The notes below the pieces were generated by a model. It ran no database searches. It had not been told where the DNA came from and saw only the letters and a list, made by a program, of their open reading frames with translations. Below, in pieces: positions 1 to 7,707 of a stretch of 29,855 nt of DNA. The position numbers and the translations under genes were made by a program. Position 1 is the first letter of the stretch, and every line of letters begins with the position of its first letter. Source of the stretch: a virus; IMG/VR virus record IMGVR_UViG_3300017991_000319, positions 1 through 29,855 of that record. One strand, given 5' to 3'.

Positions 1-72
1 GCTGCCGCGTACCTTGCCAGGAAGGACCCACTCAGAAATGCGGGCGCTGTAGCGTGGCAGGTGGTTGGCCAC
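1..72 (-). CDS. 5' end of an unidentified late gene (partial)
   Basis: A GTG start follows directly on the TAG stop of the upstream gene, and the frame stays open for 24 codons to the window edge (MANHLPRYSARISEWVLPGK and onward). Stop-to-start junctions this tight are the rule in this genome, which is the main support. The fragment is too short to assign a family. No strong Shine-Dalgarno is visible, so translation would rely on coupling to the upstream gene. Confidence 0.5.
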   Translation of the reverse strand, partial: MANHLPRYSARISEWVLPGKVRGS

Positions 73-393
73 CTACTTCAGCAGGCTGGGTTTCAGGGTT
101 CCATCTGGCAGGCACAAGCCAGGCTTGAGCTTTCCACCGTCGTCTACAAGGCTGCCCCGTAGTTCGCTCGCAGCTGAAGGCGTGCCTCCGCTGTAGCTGT
201 CTGTTACCAAAGCGTGCCGCAGATTGCCCGCTCCGTCTGTGAGCGAAGGCTTAAGCAATGCGGGGTTGAGCAGTGTCACTGCCCGATCTCCACTTGGTGG
301 CGGCTCAGGCGGCGTATAGCCCGCCCGATCCGTTACCAGATCGCCGTTGCGCTGGATGACCTGATTGCCTGCTCTGTCGATGACCAGTGCCAT
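73..393 (-). CDS. small repeat-containing phage structural/accessory protein, 106 aa
   Basis: I do not recognise the family. The protein has no signal peptide or membrane segment. It has a proline stretch (TPPEPPPSGD) and a loosely repeated motif in its second half (ALLKPSLTDGAGNL, KLKPGLCLPDGTLKPSLLK), suggesting short beta-type repeats like those in phage fibre or adhesin accessory proteins. The ATG lies two bases after the TAA of the preceding gene (396-716), so the two are probably translationally coupled. Its position after the tail fibre gene suggests a tail-tip or fibre accessory role, which is inference from context only. Confidence 0.7.
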   Translation of the reverse strand: MALVIDRAGNQVIQRNGDLVTDRAGYTPPEPPPSGDRAVTLLNPALLKPSLTDGAGNLRHALVTDSYSGGTPSAASELRGSLVDDGGKLKPGLCLPDGTLKPSLLK

Positions 394-395
394 GA

Positions 396-716
396 TTACG
401 CCTCGGGCTCAGGCTCGACCAAACTGGCCTGATACTCCACCGTCGCGGCCACTGCGGCAAGGATGGCGCCCATCGCTGTCTGTAGCTCAGGCACGGTCGC
501 CACGGCAGCCCACAGCGGCACGCGCACTTCGATTGCTTCGGCGGGCAGCATCTCGCCCGTGCTGGCGTCGTACGGCAGGACGCGGCAATACAGCGTGTCC
601 GCGTCGCCGTTGCTGCGAGCGTTGATGTTGAGGTCCGTCACGTAGGCGTCGGGGAACGTCTTCTCAGGGATGGCGGGCGTGGTGGGGGCGGTGCCAGGGA
701 AGGGGATGACTGTCAT
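396..716 (-). CDS. hypothetical protein downstream of the tail fibre, 106 aa
   Basis: The ATG is preceded by a good AAGGAG about ten bases upstream, one of the clearer ribosome sites in this late block. The N-terminus is proline/threonine-rich (PFPGTAPTTPAIPEKTFPD). It is followed by a compact predicted beta region and an alanine-rich helix near residues 75-100. There are no Cys pairs, signal peptide or catalytic motif that I can identify. It sits between the repeat-bearing tail fibre (736-1842) and another 106-residue protein, so a fibre-associated role is likely but unproven. Confidence 0.75.
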   Translation of the reverse strand: MTVIPFPGTAPTTPAIPEKTFPDAYVTDLNINARSNGDADTLYCRVLPYDASTGEMLPAEAIEVRVPLWAAVATVPELQTAMGAILAAVAATVEYQASLVEPEPEA

Positions 717-735
717 GGGTATTACTCCTTATTTT

Positions 736-1842
736 TTATCCTGCGGAAACTTTGAGAGTGCCGCTGTCGTTCCAGAGCTGGCCTGCGTTGACCGGATCGG
801 AAGTCGGCAAGGCTGATAAAACAATTACGCTGTTAGTCAGTTCAACGTCTCCGACAGTCCCCGTGCCCGCTGCTTCCGTGCCGATCTTCAGCACGCCCGC
901 ATCCCACCGCAGGAATGCCCGCTCGTAGTTGCTGCCGTCGGTGTTGTAGATGTTGAACGACTGCGGGTTGGCCCCATTGCGAAGCGCCAGCGTCCCTGCA
1001 GCGTCACGACGCAGGCGCACGTCCTGAGTCGGAGCAGTACCATAGCTCGTACTAGAAGAAAAAGCGTAACACCCGTCTGAGGTGGTAATTATTTCGCCCC
1101 CGTACTGGCCATAGACCAAAAGTTTCGGGCCAACTCGCACCTTGTATGCAGAAGGCGCTAATTCCAAATCTTTAGACGGTGGACAGATTATGCTTACAGC
1201 GCGATCTGCGCCTGTTCCAGCTTTTTCCACGCCAATTTCAAATACGTCCGCATTCCAGCGAGCGAACCCCCGCTCGTAGTTGCTGCCATCCGTGTACGTG
1301 TTGTAGACGTGCAGCGACTGCGGGTTCTCTGCATTGCGAATCGCAATTTGTCCGGCGGCGTCGCGGTAGATATAGGTGTCTTTTGTGCCAACACCTGCGT
1401 TGCTGGAGTTGCTGGCCCACATCACCGCGCTATTAGACGACAAGGACAGTCCGGCGGGTGAACCGTTGGTTATCAACGCACAATGAGCGCCCCCCGCACC
1501 CATCGAAAACTGCAATCCAGCGTTACCGAGCGCAGTTACAAGATGATTCCGCCCCGCCCCGTTGCCCCAAATCTGGAGTTGATGATTGCGCCCGGCTGCC
1601 TCTGTGCCGAACTCGGCAACCAGATTCTCAGTACCGGAGCCGCCAGCGGTTAGCTTTCCGCCGCTCAACGTCACTATGCCCGTCTTGTCCACGCTGAACT
1701 TCGACGCACCGCCCACCTGCAGGTCCAGCAGCTTGCTTGCCGCCGCACTCGCCGTGTCGGTCACATCCAGCTCGATGCCCGCGAACGTGGTCGCACCGTC
1801 GTTCCACGTATCGGTCAGCTCGTAGATTCCTACGTTAGCCAT
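736..1842 (-). CDS. tail fibre protein with two internal repeats, 368 aa
   Basis: The sequence is Gly/Ser/Thr/Asn-rich and low in charge, as is typical of trimeric phage fibres. Two homologous blocks stand out at about residues 155-212 and 274-328. Each runs from RDAAG through an IRN/LRN-x-x-NPQS core and DGSNYER to an aromatic ARW/LRW segment and a final (E)KAGTG or EAAGTG. Such blocks are frequent in phage tail fibres and in the adhesin-like proteins of prophages. The C-terminus (LPTSDPVNAGQLWNDSGTLKVS) matches the common fibre ending. The ATG overlaps the stop of the preceding 57-residue ORF by 8 nt. The role, host surface binding, is inferred from composition and context. Confidence 0.8.
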   Translation of the reverse strand: MANVGIYELTDTWNDGATTFAGIELDVTDTASAAASKLLDLQVGGASKFSVDKTGIVTLSGGKLTAGGSGTENLVAEFGTEAAGRNHQLQIWGNGAGRNHLVTALGNAGLQFSMGAGGAHCALITNGSPAGLSLSSNSAVMWASNSSNAGVGTKDTYIYRDAAGQIAIRNAENPQSLHVYNTYTDGSNYERGFARWNADVFEIGVEKAGTGADRAVSIICPPSKDLELAPSAYKVRVGPKLLVYGQYGGEIITTSDGCYAFSSSTSYGTAPTQDVRLRRDAAGTLALRNGANPQSFNIYNTDGSNYERAFLRWDAGVLKIGTEAAGTGTVGDVELTNSVIVLSALPTSDPVNAGQLWNDSGTLKVSAG

Positions 1843-2008
1843 TTTCCGGCGTCTCCGTTTCTGCGTCGCCCTCGGCGTTTGCCGCTGCCACGATCAGGTC
1901 TGTGATTGAAACGGCAAATTTCGCCGCCTGGATGCCGCCCGCTTTGACTGCCAAATCAATTAGGTTGATCAACCCGTCTGCCTGCTGCTTCGTCAGTTCA
2001 ATCTGCAT
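1835..2008 (-). CDS. small hypothetical protein, 57 aa
   Basis: The ORF starts MQIELTKQQADGLINLIDLA and ends in an acidic tail (EGDAETETPENG). It is preceded by AGGAGG at good spacing. That ribosome site is embedded in the Arg-rich C-terminal codons of the upstream PEP-CTERM gene, which overlaps this ORF by 16 nt. Its own stop overlaps the start of the tail fibre gene by 8 nt. The protein looks amphipathic and helical with an Ala-rich centre (AAKFAVSITDLIVAAANAEG). I do not recognise a family; a fibre chaperone or a small assembly factor is possible from its position. Confidence 0.7.
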   Translation of the reverse strand: MQIELTKQQADGLINLIDLAVKAGGIQAAKFAVSITDLIVAAANAEGDAETETPENG

Positions 2009-2604
2009 GCTCGCCTCCTAATTACGCACAGTGCTACCGCCAGCCACCACGTTGCTGGCTCCGGCACTGCGCTCGCCAGTAATGTCATTCCCCAGTCCAT
2101 GCCGTCAGGCACGGCGCCACGCACGCCCTCTGCAGTCTCATAAGTTGCAATCCGATCCAGCCTCGACGCATCGGCCAGCAACGTGCTGCCGCTGATGCGC
2201 ACAGGCTCAGTGGCATGCACGCCCACCAACCACTGCCCAGCGTCTAGGGTCAGCCTCACAGGCAGCGTGCCGAGGTAAGTGCTCTCATAGGCTCCCGCGA
2301 GCCCTGCGTTGCCCCACGACGCCCATTCCGGCTGGTCGGTCCACACTTCGGTGATCGCATCGCCGCCGTTGATCCAAGTTTTCAGTTCCCAAATTCGGAG
2401 CGAGTATTGCGCCTCGGTTACCGGCCCAAACGCGACCAGGCCTAGCTGCTCTAGCGTCGTTGGTTGCGTCACGTGCAATGCGATTCCAGGCGTGCCGTAA
2501 TGCGCCGACAATCCGCCGTTGTCGCTGGTCGCCGCAGGGTCGGAGCCAATCGCATCGCCGCCCACGGGCAGCAGCAGTGCGGCCAGTAGCGTTAATCCGT
2601 ACAT
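1993..2604 (-). CDS. secreted protein with signal peptide and PEP-CTERM sorting tail, 203 aa
   Basis: The chosen start gives MYGLTLLAALLLPVGGDA, a standard signal peptide. The C-terminus carries VPEPATW, then a hydrophobic stretch (WLAVALCVI) and an Arg cluster (RRRACR). This is the tripartite PEP-CTERM architecture that exosortases process in Gram-negative bacteria. The middle is beta-rich (IWELKTWINGG, GTLPVRLTLDAGQWLVGVHA) and resembles secreted planctomycete proteins in style, but I cannot name a domain. The start overlaps the end of the upstream 101-residue gene by 13 nt. A phage gene with this tail implies use of the host exosortase to place the product at the envelope. The function could be surface modification or superinfection interference; that is inference. 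Confidence 0.8.
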   Translation of the reverse strand: MYGLTLLAALLLPVGGDAIGSDPAATSDNGGLSAHYGTPGIALHVTQPTTLEQLGLVAFGPVTEAQYSLRIWELKTWINGGDAITEVWTDQPEWASWGNAGLAGAYESTYLGTLPVRLTLDAGQWLVGVHATEPVRISGSTLLADASRLDRIATYETAEGVRGAVPDGMDWGMTLLASAVPEPATWWLAVALCVIRRRACRLN

Positions 2605-2897
2605 GGCATCCACTCGGTCAGGTTTAGTTTGCGTCGCAACGCAGGGTCGCGCCTGCTCTGCTGCACTTGCCACACTCGCGACTCTAGCTCTACCTCATCC
2701 GGCCAATACGCAAGTTGCGCCGCAGGTGCGTTGCGCAACTGGCCCGATGCCGTCATTCGCACCAAGTAGTGCCGCGGCCCGTTGCGCCCCACAATCATCG
2801 CGAGGCGTCCCTGCCAATAAACTCGGTCGCCTACCTCCAGTTGCGTTGCGCCGCGATGCCAGCGACTCCACTGCAGTGGCCCGACTGTCGGAATCAT
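2592..2897 (-). CDS. hypothetical protein with SH3/KOW-like fold signature, 101 aa
   Basis: The start overlaps the preceding stop as ATGA. The core LEVGDRVYWQGRLAMIVGR followed by HYLVRM has the spacing of a small SH3-like or KOW beta barrel. The C-terminal third is Arg-rich and helical (ESRVWQVQQSRRDPALRRK). There is no signal peptide or membrane segment. It lies between a holin-like membrane protein and the PEP-CTERM protein. The same kind of GDLVEL-type barrel recurs in 11629-11988, so two unrelated or distantly related small barrel proteins exist in this genome. Function unknown. Confidence 0.7.
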   Translation of the reverse strand: MIPTVGPLQWSRWHRGATQLEVGDRVYWQGRLAMIVGRNGPRHYLVRMTASGQLRNAPAAQLAYWPDEVELESRVWQVQQSRRDPALRRKLNLTEWMPCTD

Positions 2898-3265
2898 TGC
2901 TTGGTCGCTCGGTCGATCGCCTGTTCCAAATCTGCCAAACGGTCCCGAAAATCGCACAATGTTTCGCTGTGCGTTTGTAAAGCTTTGGTAAGGTTTAATA
3001 TGGCCTCGTGCATCGCCGATTGGATAAACTCCTGCAGCTTCGCCACTTCCGCAGCTTGGCGCTGCTCTCGCTCCTCGTACTGCTTGTCAAGGTAACTGAT
3101 GCGTGATTGCGTCCAGTACAGCACCAGCAGCAACAGCCCTGCAAAACTGGCGTACTCAATCCCCGGCATGCCAACCGTCTGGCCCAGCACATAGCACGCG
3201 CTGCTGATCGCGCCGGCGGCAACGGCAACGGCTGAATCTGCGGCGGCAAAGAGGCGCGGGTGCAT
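2894..3265 (-). CDS. holin-like membrane protein with coiled coil, 123 aa
   Basis: The ATG overlaps the stop of the tailspike gene as TAATG. The N-terminal half holds two hydrophobic segments, roughly residues 7-30 (SAVAVAAGAISSACYVLG) and 36-54 (EYASFAGLLLLVLYW). The C-terminal half is a charged heptad-like helix (KQYEEREQRQAAEVAKLQEF, then RDRLADLEQAIDRATK). Two membrane helices plus a charged cytoplasmic tail is a common holin or spanin-partner build, and the gene lies in the late block. No endolysin partner is obvious next to it, so holin is a hypothesis. A membrane anchor for a tail or lysogeny function is also possible. Confidence 0.75.
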   Translation of the reverse strand: MHPRLFAAADSAVAVAAGAISSACYVLGQTVGMPGIEYASFAGLLLLVLYWTQSRISYLDKQYEEREQRQAAEVAKLQEFIQSAMHEAILNLTKALQTHSETLCDFRDRLADLEQAIDRATKQ

Positions 3266-6200
3266 TACTGGAAGTCCGTGCGCGAGGTTTCGTAGGCTAC
3301 GCTTGCTGGGGCGTCGCTGGTGGTCAGTAGATAGCTCGCTATGCCGCCGCCAGTCTTGGGGTCGAAGGTTCCAGCGCCCTTGATAAAATTGCCGTCTGCC
3401 ACCTTGAAAGATCCGTCCGTGATCCACAGACGAAAATGGTCCCCGCTGGATACTCCCAAGAACCGAGTTATTAGCATTGGCTTAGCAAGCACTCCCGCCG
3501 ACACGTCGCTTCCCAAGTCCACCGCAGAACCGCCAGAGCTTGTCGCAAGCTGCAAAGTATCGGTGGCCGCATTGACCACGTAATAGGTTCTGCCAAGTTC
3601 TAGGTTAGATCCGCCCGTCAGAGACAGCAGCACCACCTCGTTTCCGTTGCTCAGGCCGTGTGCTGTGGACGTGAACGTGTCGGTGCTATCTACGCCGGTA
3701 ATATCGTAGGTGTCGCCTCCATATCGCGACGTGCGACTCGTCTTAAAAGTGCGGTCCTTGCTGTTGCCAGGCAAAATTGCAGCGCCGCCGTTGTTGACCA
3801 AAATCGTTGGTATCGTCAAGTCGATTGGCGCCCAATCTGGGCCGTATTGCTCGTAATCCACGCCGGGGCCATCAAACGTGCTCAGGTTCCGCATTGCCGT
3901 GCCGCGGTTACCCTCGATGCGAGTCTCCTGCGGACGCGCGTATGGCCGATCGGTCCACGGTTCCCACATGGTCGGCGGCGTTTCGCTCCAGTAGTCAGCC
4001 GCGACCATGTACGTATAGCCCAGCTTGTTATCGGTGATAAACAAGCCATTGGGAATCTTGCACAGCAGTGCTATGCAGGCGTGGCCAGTCTCAGTCAATC
4101 CCTTACGGTTACTGCCAATAGTACAGTCCCGAATAGTAAGCTCTCGCTGGAGCATCACTGCATTCTGTATTTGGTCTGGAGTAACGTCCCAGATTACAGG
4201 TGTAAATCCGCCCGATTCTCCCCCAAAAAGCACGTCGCGGAAATTCATGTCCACCCAACTGGAAATGCTGCTATCCGTAACTGCAGTCCAGTTCGCCGAC
4301 TCAGACGCCCAAGTGGCAGAGGCGTGCGCTGTGCTGCACCAGTAAAGAGTCTGCTTGCGAAACGTGCCTGAAGAAATGTCGCTGCCAAGATCGACTGCTT
4401 GGCTGGAGGATGTCGAGGAATACAGCTTAAAGGTGTCGGCAGTCACATCGCGCACGTAATAGATGCGGTCCACGACAAGTCCCGATCCGCCGCTTAGAGC
4501 GGTGATGAGCACCTTGTCGTTGTTTTGTAGACCGTGCCCTGCTGAGGTGATCACGTCGGTAGACGTAACGCCGGTCACCGACAGGTCCGTGTTGTAGTTG
4601 ACGATGTCGCCGAGTATGTAACTTTTTCCAGCCTCCCAGTTGTCAAAGTCGGCGGCACGGAACCACGCCAGCGGATACTCTGCCGATTCCGCAATTTTGA
4701 AGTTGGCGCCAATATACGCCTCATCGAACGCCTGCCCTGCACTGGCCGTGTGAGCATTAACGCAGGAATACCATCGACTTCCTTTGTCTGGCGAGTCATC
4801 TGTCGAATCGCCCGAGACGTTTTGCCAAAGTGAGTAGCTTTTCGACGTCGCGCTATTGAACGCCGTAACTAAGTTCGGATTGAAGGTCGATCCACGATCC
4901 ACAATTAATTTGCCGCTTCGGAGCGTAAAGTAACCGTGAATTGGGTCGCGATTGGTGATGTCGTAGGGAGGTATGCGGCGGGTTTGGCACCGGCATTGGT
5001 CGAGAAACACGCCGTCGCAGCTCTGGATGTCCATTGCCTTGATGACGTTGTCCCATTGGCAATTGGAGAATGTGATTTCTGAGGACCGAGAAAAGATCCG
5101 CACGGCAAATCCGGTCTGGTCTTCGTTGCCGAAGAAATCGCAGTCCTGTACGTACATGCGGCCGAGGTTGATGTTGTTGTCGACCCCTCCTATGCGCACT
5201 CCATAGTTGAACCCTCGAAAAGCTAAATTGCGCATGTAGAAGAACATGGGCGCTTCATTTTCAATTGTCCCGTGCGACCCAATCTCCAAGAGCCATCGCC
5301 CTACGGGAAACTGTGAGCCCTGCCGAAGGACTGCGCCGTCGCCGACAATATTCAGGTCTAGCGAATCCGTCGCAATCACCAACGGGTCGTCGATGACATA
5401 CGTGCCAGGCGGGAAGAAGATCGTTGGCGAGTAGCGGCGATTAATCGAACTGCCGAGGCCTGCGTTGGTTGCTGCCTTAACGGCCACTGCGGCGTCGATG
5501 CAATTTTGGATCTCTTGCGCACAGTCGCTTTGGCCGGTTGGGTCGGCTCCGTAATCAAGAACGCTAAATGCCTTGCTCGCCACGAGTTTGTCTAGCGAAT
5601 CTTTGTCCGCCGCCGACATGGAGCCCGCCGCAGAAGTCGTGGCAGCGTTAATCCCAATACTCGGAGTTGCGCCGCCGCTGGAGGTGATCGGGGCTGCGCC
5701 GGTCACTCCAGTAACCCCCGAACTGGTCACGTAGCCTTGACTTTTGACGTAGGCAGTCGTAGCGATCTGCGTCGTGTTGGTCGCGGCAGCGGCAGTCGGC
5801 GCCGTTGGCGTGCCTGTCAGGCCTGGAGAGGCGAGCGGCGCAGCGCCCGTAATGTCTGCCACGCCAAGCGTCACCACGCCCGTCTTGCCCGCCACGCTGT
5901 CTACGGGAGCTGCTGCCGCTGCCGCAGCGTTGAAGTCGGTTACGTCGCTAGCAGTGTGCGTGTGCGCAACTGGCGTCCTGGCGTCGCTTAGCCGCGAATC
6001 GTTGCCTACGCATGCCGTACCAGCTGACGTGCCGTAGGTCACATTGAGCGTGCGGTCAGCGGTCAGGTCGCCGCCGCCCGATAGCCCCGTGCCTGCCGTA
6101 ATACTGCGTGTCGCAGGCGCCTGCGCGACGTTGGTGACGTTGCCGAGGCCCACGTCTCCAGGCGCTAGAGTGACGGCGCCCGTCTTGCCCGCCACGCTAG

Positions 6201-6939
6201 AAACGGCTGCTGAGCTTGGGATCTTCTCCCAGACCGTGCCGTTGAAACGCACCTGATCGCCAATGGCCCACGACGAAATGCCGTCGATGGTCGTGCTGCC
6301 CGCCGTGCCGACGAAATAAAAGTCGCCATTAGTGCCGCTGCTAGAGGTGATCGTCGGCGTGTTCGTGCTGGCGTTCCATGTTCCGAGATAAGATCCGCCT
6401 GCGGAGCTGACAATCGACTCTGCGTAGGCTTCCAGCTCGGCAAGCGCCTGCTTAACCGTAGCGTCATTGCTGATCGTAGTTCCGTCGAAAGCGCCTAGAT
6501 CGCCGTCAGCAACCGCCACGCCAAGAACTGTCCCGACCTGCGACTCTAAGGGAGAGGTCGGCCCTACTGCAGATTGCCCAGCCGTCGCAGAGGAGACCTG
6601 CATTGCGACAGCGTCTTTGATAAGAACATACAGGCGATCTGTGCGTATCGTGCCCGCCGCAGTCGTGTACGCGAAGTCGATGTGCGATACCTGCCCAGAC
6701 GCCCCGCCAGCCAGAGCGCTGGGCACCTGCAAATCAAAAACAACCCCCTGCCCAGGCCCGTAGGTGATGCCGTTGAGCACAAAGCTCGACGCATTGATCG
6801 CCAGATTGTTTACGCTGAAGTTCGCGTGCGACTTAGTAACCGTGATATTGCCCAGCGCAACGGTATCGCCGGCAGGCACTCGCAGGCCCGCCTGCAGGTT
6901 CTTTTCTAGCCCTGGAGCGGATATTTCGTAAGCGTCCAT
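3265..6939 (-). CDS. tailspike/tail fibre with pectate-lyase-like beta-helix, 1224 aa
   Basis: The start MDAYEISAPG is chosen because its ATG overlaps the preceding stop as TGATG; upstream in-frame codons belong to another gene. Residues about 240-400 hold classic fibre repeats (VAGKTGAVTLAPGDVGLGNV, then VAGKTGVVTLGVADITGA, and the TPTAPTAAAATNTTQIATTA block). At about residue 457 FSVLDYGADPTGQSDC begins the Pectate_lyase_3 type right-handed beta-helix seen in phage depolymerases. FFPPGTYVI and repeated short beta rungs follow to about residue 680. A module of about 75 residues occurs twice, at 788-861 and 1078-1152. The likely role is receptor binding and cleavage of host polysaccharide; the catalytic residues cannot be assigned from sequence alone. 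Confidence 0.88.
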   Translation of the reverse strand: MDAYEISAPGLEKNLQAGLRVPAGDTVALGNITVTKSHANFSVNNLAINASSFVLNGITYGPGQGVVFDLQVPSALAGGASGQVSHIDFAYTTAAGTIRTDRLYVLIKDAVAMQVSSATAGQSAVGPTSPLESQVGTVLGVAVADGDLGAFDGTTISNDATVKQALAELEAYAESIVSSAGGSYLGTWNASTNTPTITSSSGTNGDFYFVGTAGSTTIDGISSWAIGDQVRFNGTVWEKIPSSAAVSSVAGKTGAVTLAPGDVGLGNVTNVAQAPATRSITAGTGLSGGGDLTADRTLNVTYGTSAGTACVGNDSRLSDARTPVAHTHTASDVTDFNAAAAAAAPVDSVAGKTGVVTLGVADITGAAPLASPGLTGTPTAPTAAAATNTTQIATTAYVKSQGYVTSSGVTGVTGAAPITSSGGATPSIGINAATTSAAGSMSAADKDSLDKLVASKAFSVLDYGADPTGQSDCAQEIQNCIDAAVAVKAATNAGLGSSINRRYSPTIFFPPGTYVIDDPLVIATDSLDLNIVGDGAVLRQGSQFPVGRWLLEIGSHGTIENEAPMFFYMRNLAFRGFNYGVRIGGVDNNINLGRMYVQDCDFFGNEDQTGFAVRIFSRSSEITFSNCQWDNVIKAMDIQSCDGVFLDQCRCQTRRIPPYDITNRDPIHGYFTLRSGKLIVDRGSTFNPNLVTAFNSATSKSYSLWQNVSGDSTDDSPDKGSRWYSCVNAHTASAGQAFDEAYIGANFKIAESAEYPLAWFRAADFDNWEAGKSYILGDIVNYNTDLSVTGVTSTDVITSAGHGLQNNDKVLITALSGGSGLVVDRIYYVRDVTADTFKLYSSTSSSQAVDLGSDISSGTFRKQTLYWCSTAHASATWASESANWTAVTDSSISSWVDMNFRDVLFGGESGGFTPVIWDVTPDQIQNAVMLQRELTIRDCTIGSNRKGLTETGHACIALLCKIPNGLFITDNKLGYTYMVAADYWSETPPTMWEPWTDRPYARPQETRIEGNRGTAMRNLSTFDGPGVDYEQYGPDWAPIDLTIPTILVNNGGAAILPGNSKDRTFKTSRTSRYGGDTYDITGVDSTDTFTSTAHGLSNGNEVVLLSLTGGSNLELGRTYYVVNAATDTLQLATSSGGSAVDLGSDVSAGVLAKPMLITRFLGVSSGDHFRLWITDGSFKVADGNFIKGAGTFDPKTGGGIASYLLTTSDAPASVAYETSRTDFQ
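3484..3708 (-). repeat. tailspike module, copy 2
   Basis: This codes for about 75 residues starting YDITGVDSTDTFTSTAHGL and ending SAVDLGSDVSAGVL. It aligns along its length with the copy at 4357-4578: (T/I)TGV-x-STD-x-(F/I)TS-x-(A/G)HGL, then GG(S)-x-L and YYV, and finally AVDLGSD-x-S-x-G. It lies after the beta-helix region. Confidence 0.7.
4357..4578 (-). repeat. tailspike module, copy 1
   Basis: This codes for the first copy of the module (SVTGVTSTDVITSAGHGL through AVDLGSDISSGTF) and is inserted in the middle of the spike after the main beta-helix. The two copies are clearly related in protein but diverged in DNA, so the duplication is old or the copies were acquired separately. A carbohydrate-binding or trimer-stabilising role is possible. 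Confidence 0.7.
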
Positions 6940-7196
6940 CAGCTCTGCTGCTCCCACCACTGGTGCAAAAAATAGAACAGCACTTGCAGCGCCAGCCACA
7001 TTGCCGCATTCCAGCCGAAGAACTTAATTTTCTTGCACTCAGCCCTAGCCTGGGCGTGGTCGTAACCGCAACTACGCGCATGCCAATAGCAGAGCGCGAA
7101 TTTTTGCCGCGTACTGCGACTGATCGGCAGCCAAGTAACCTGCGGCTGCTCGTCCAGCCACCGCCAGCCTTTCACTAAGTCGTAATCTGCGCTCAC
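6939..7196 (-). CDS. small membrane protein, 85 aa
   Basis: GTG is taken as the start because it overlaps the stop of the thioredoxin-like gene as GTGA; longer in-frame extensions run back through that gene. The N-terminal half is soluble and aromatic (VKGWRWLDEQPQVTWLPISR) and has two Cys in the segment CYWHARSCGYDHAQARAEC. The C-terminus is one hydrophobic segment (WNAAMWLALQVLFYFLHQWW) that could span the membrane. The gene is coupled to its neighbours on both sides. Family unknown; its place between a thioredoxin lipoprotein and the tailspike suggests a late envelope role. Confidence 0.7.
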   Translation of the reverse strand: MSADYDLVKGWRWLDEQPQVTWLPISRSTRQKFALCYWHARSCGYDHAQARAECKKIKFFGWNAAMWLALQVLFYFLHQWWEQQS

Positions 7197-7705
7197 CGTT
7201 TGCCCCCCGCTGCCCGCCATGCAGCGTCTAGCTTGCGAGCGTAGTCCGCGGCCGAAACCACGTAGCCAAATCGCATGATCTCCTTGCCTCCAGCGATTAC
7301 TACGTGCGTCGGCGTGCGGTACACGTCGTACACGCTGCCGGCCTGGCGGATGTCCAGCTTGCGGAAGTCGAAGCCGTTGCGGAGCCACTTTGCTATGTTG
7401 GGCTCCTTTTGAAGCTGCTCGACCTTCTTGCATGGACCGCAGCCCGCCTGCGTGAAGTACAGCATCGTCGGCTTTTGAAAAACCGCGAGCGGAGCGGACG
7501 AGGCGGCGGCGTCGCGCTCCGTCGCGGCGTCCTGCGCGCCGGTGAGGGGCGACGACGCAGGTAGGGAGTAGCATTGGTCGCCTACGCATAAAGCAACGTC
7601 ACGATTCGACACGCGCGCAATGCAGCGATCGATCCCAGCAGCGAATTCGCCGCCGCAGGCAGTCGTGCCGATCACAACCAAAATAGTCACCAGTGCGTGT
7701 CGCAT
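7193..7705 (-). CDS. thioredoxin-fold lipoprotein/secreted protein, 170 aa
   Basis: The start MRHALVTILVVIGTTAC gives a signal peptide ending in a plausible lipobox Cys. The ATG lies 2 nt after the stop of the peptidase gene. At about residues 90-105 the segment TMLYFTQAGCGPCKK carries the thioredoxin CGPC active site, and the later RTPTHVVI supplies the cis-proline position. The fold and redox motif are well supported. The product would be exported and reduce, oxidise or isomerise disulfides in the periplasm. That is notable because the neighbouring late proteins are Cys-rich (papain-like peptidase, 85-residue membrane protein). The substrate is unknown. Confidence 0.82.
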   Translation of the reverse strand: MRHALVTILVVIGTTACGGEFAAGIDRCIARVSNRDVALCVGDQCYSLPASSPLTGAQDAATERDAAASSAPLAVFQKPTMLYFTQAGCGPCKKVEQLQKEPNIAKWLRNGFDFRKLDIRQAGSVYDVYRTPTHVVIAGGKEIMRFGYVVSAADYARKLDAAWRAAGGKR

Positions 7706-7707
7706 AG

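Noticed and set aside
3658-6037. Plus-strand frames antisense to the tailspike
   Set aside because: They lack ribosome sites and family similarity; the spike frame on the other strand is well supported.
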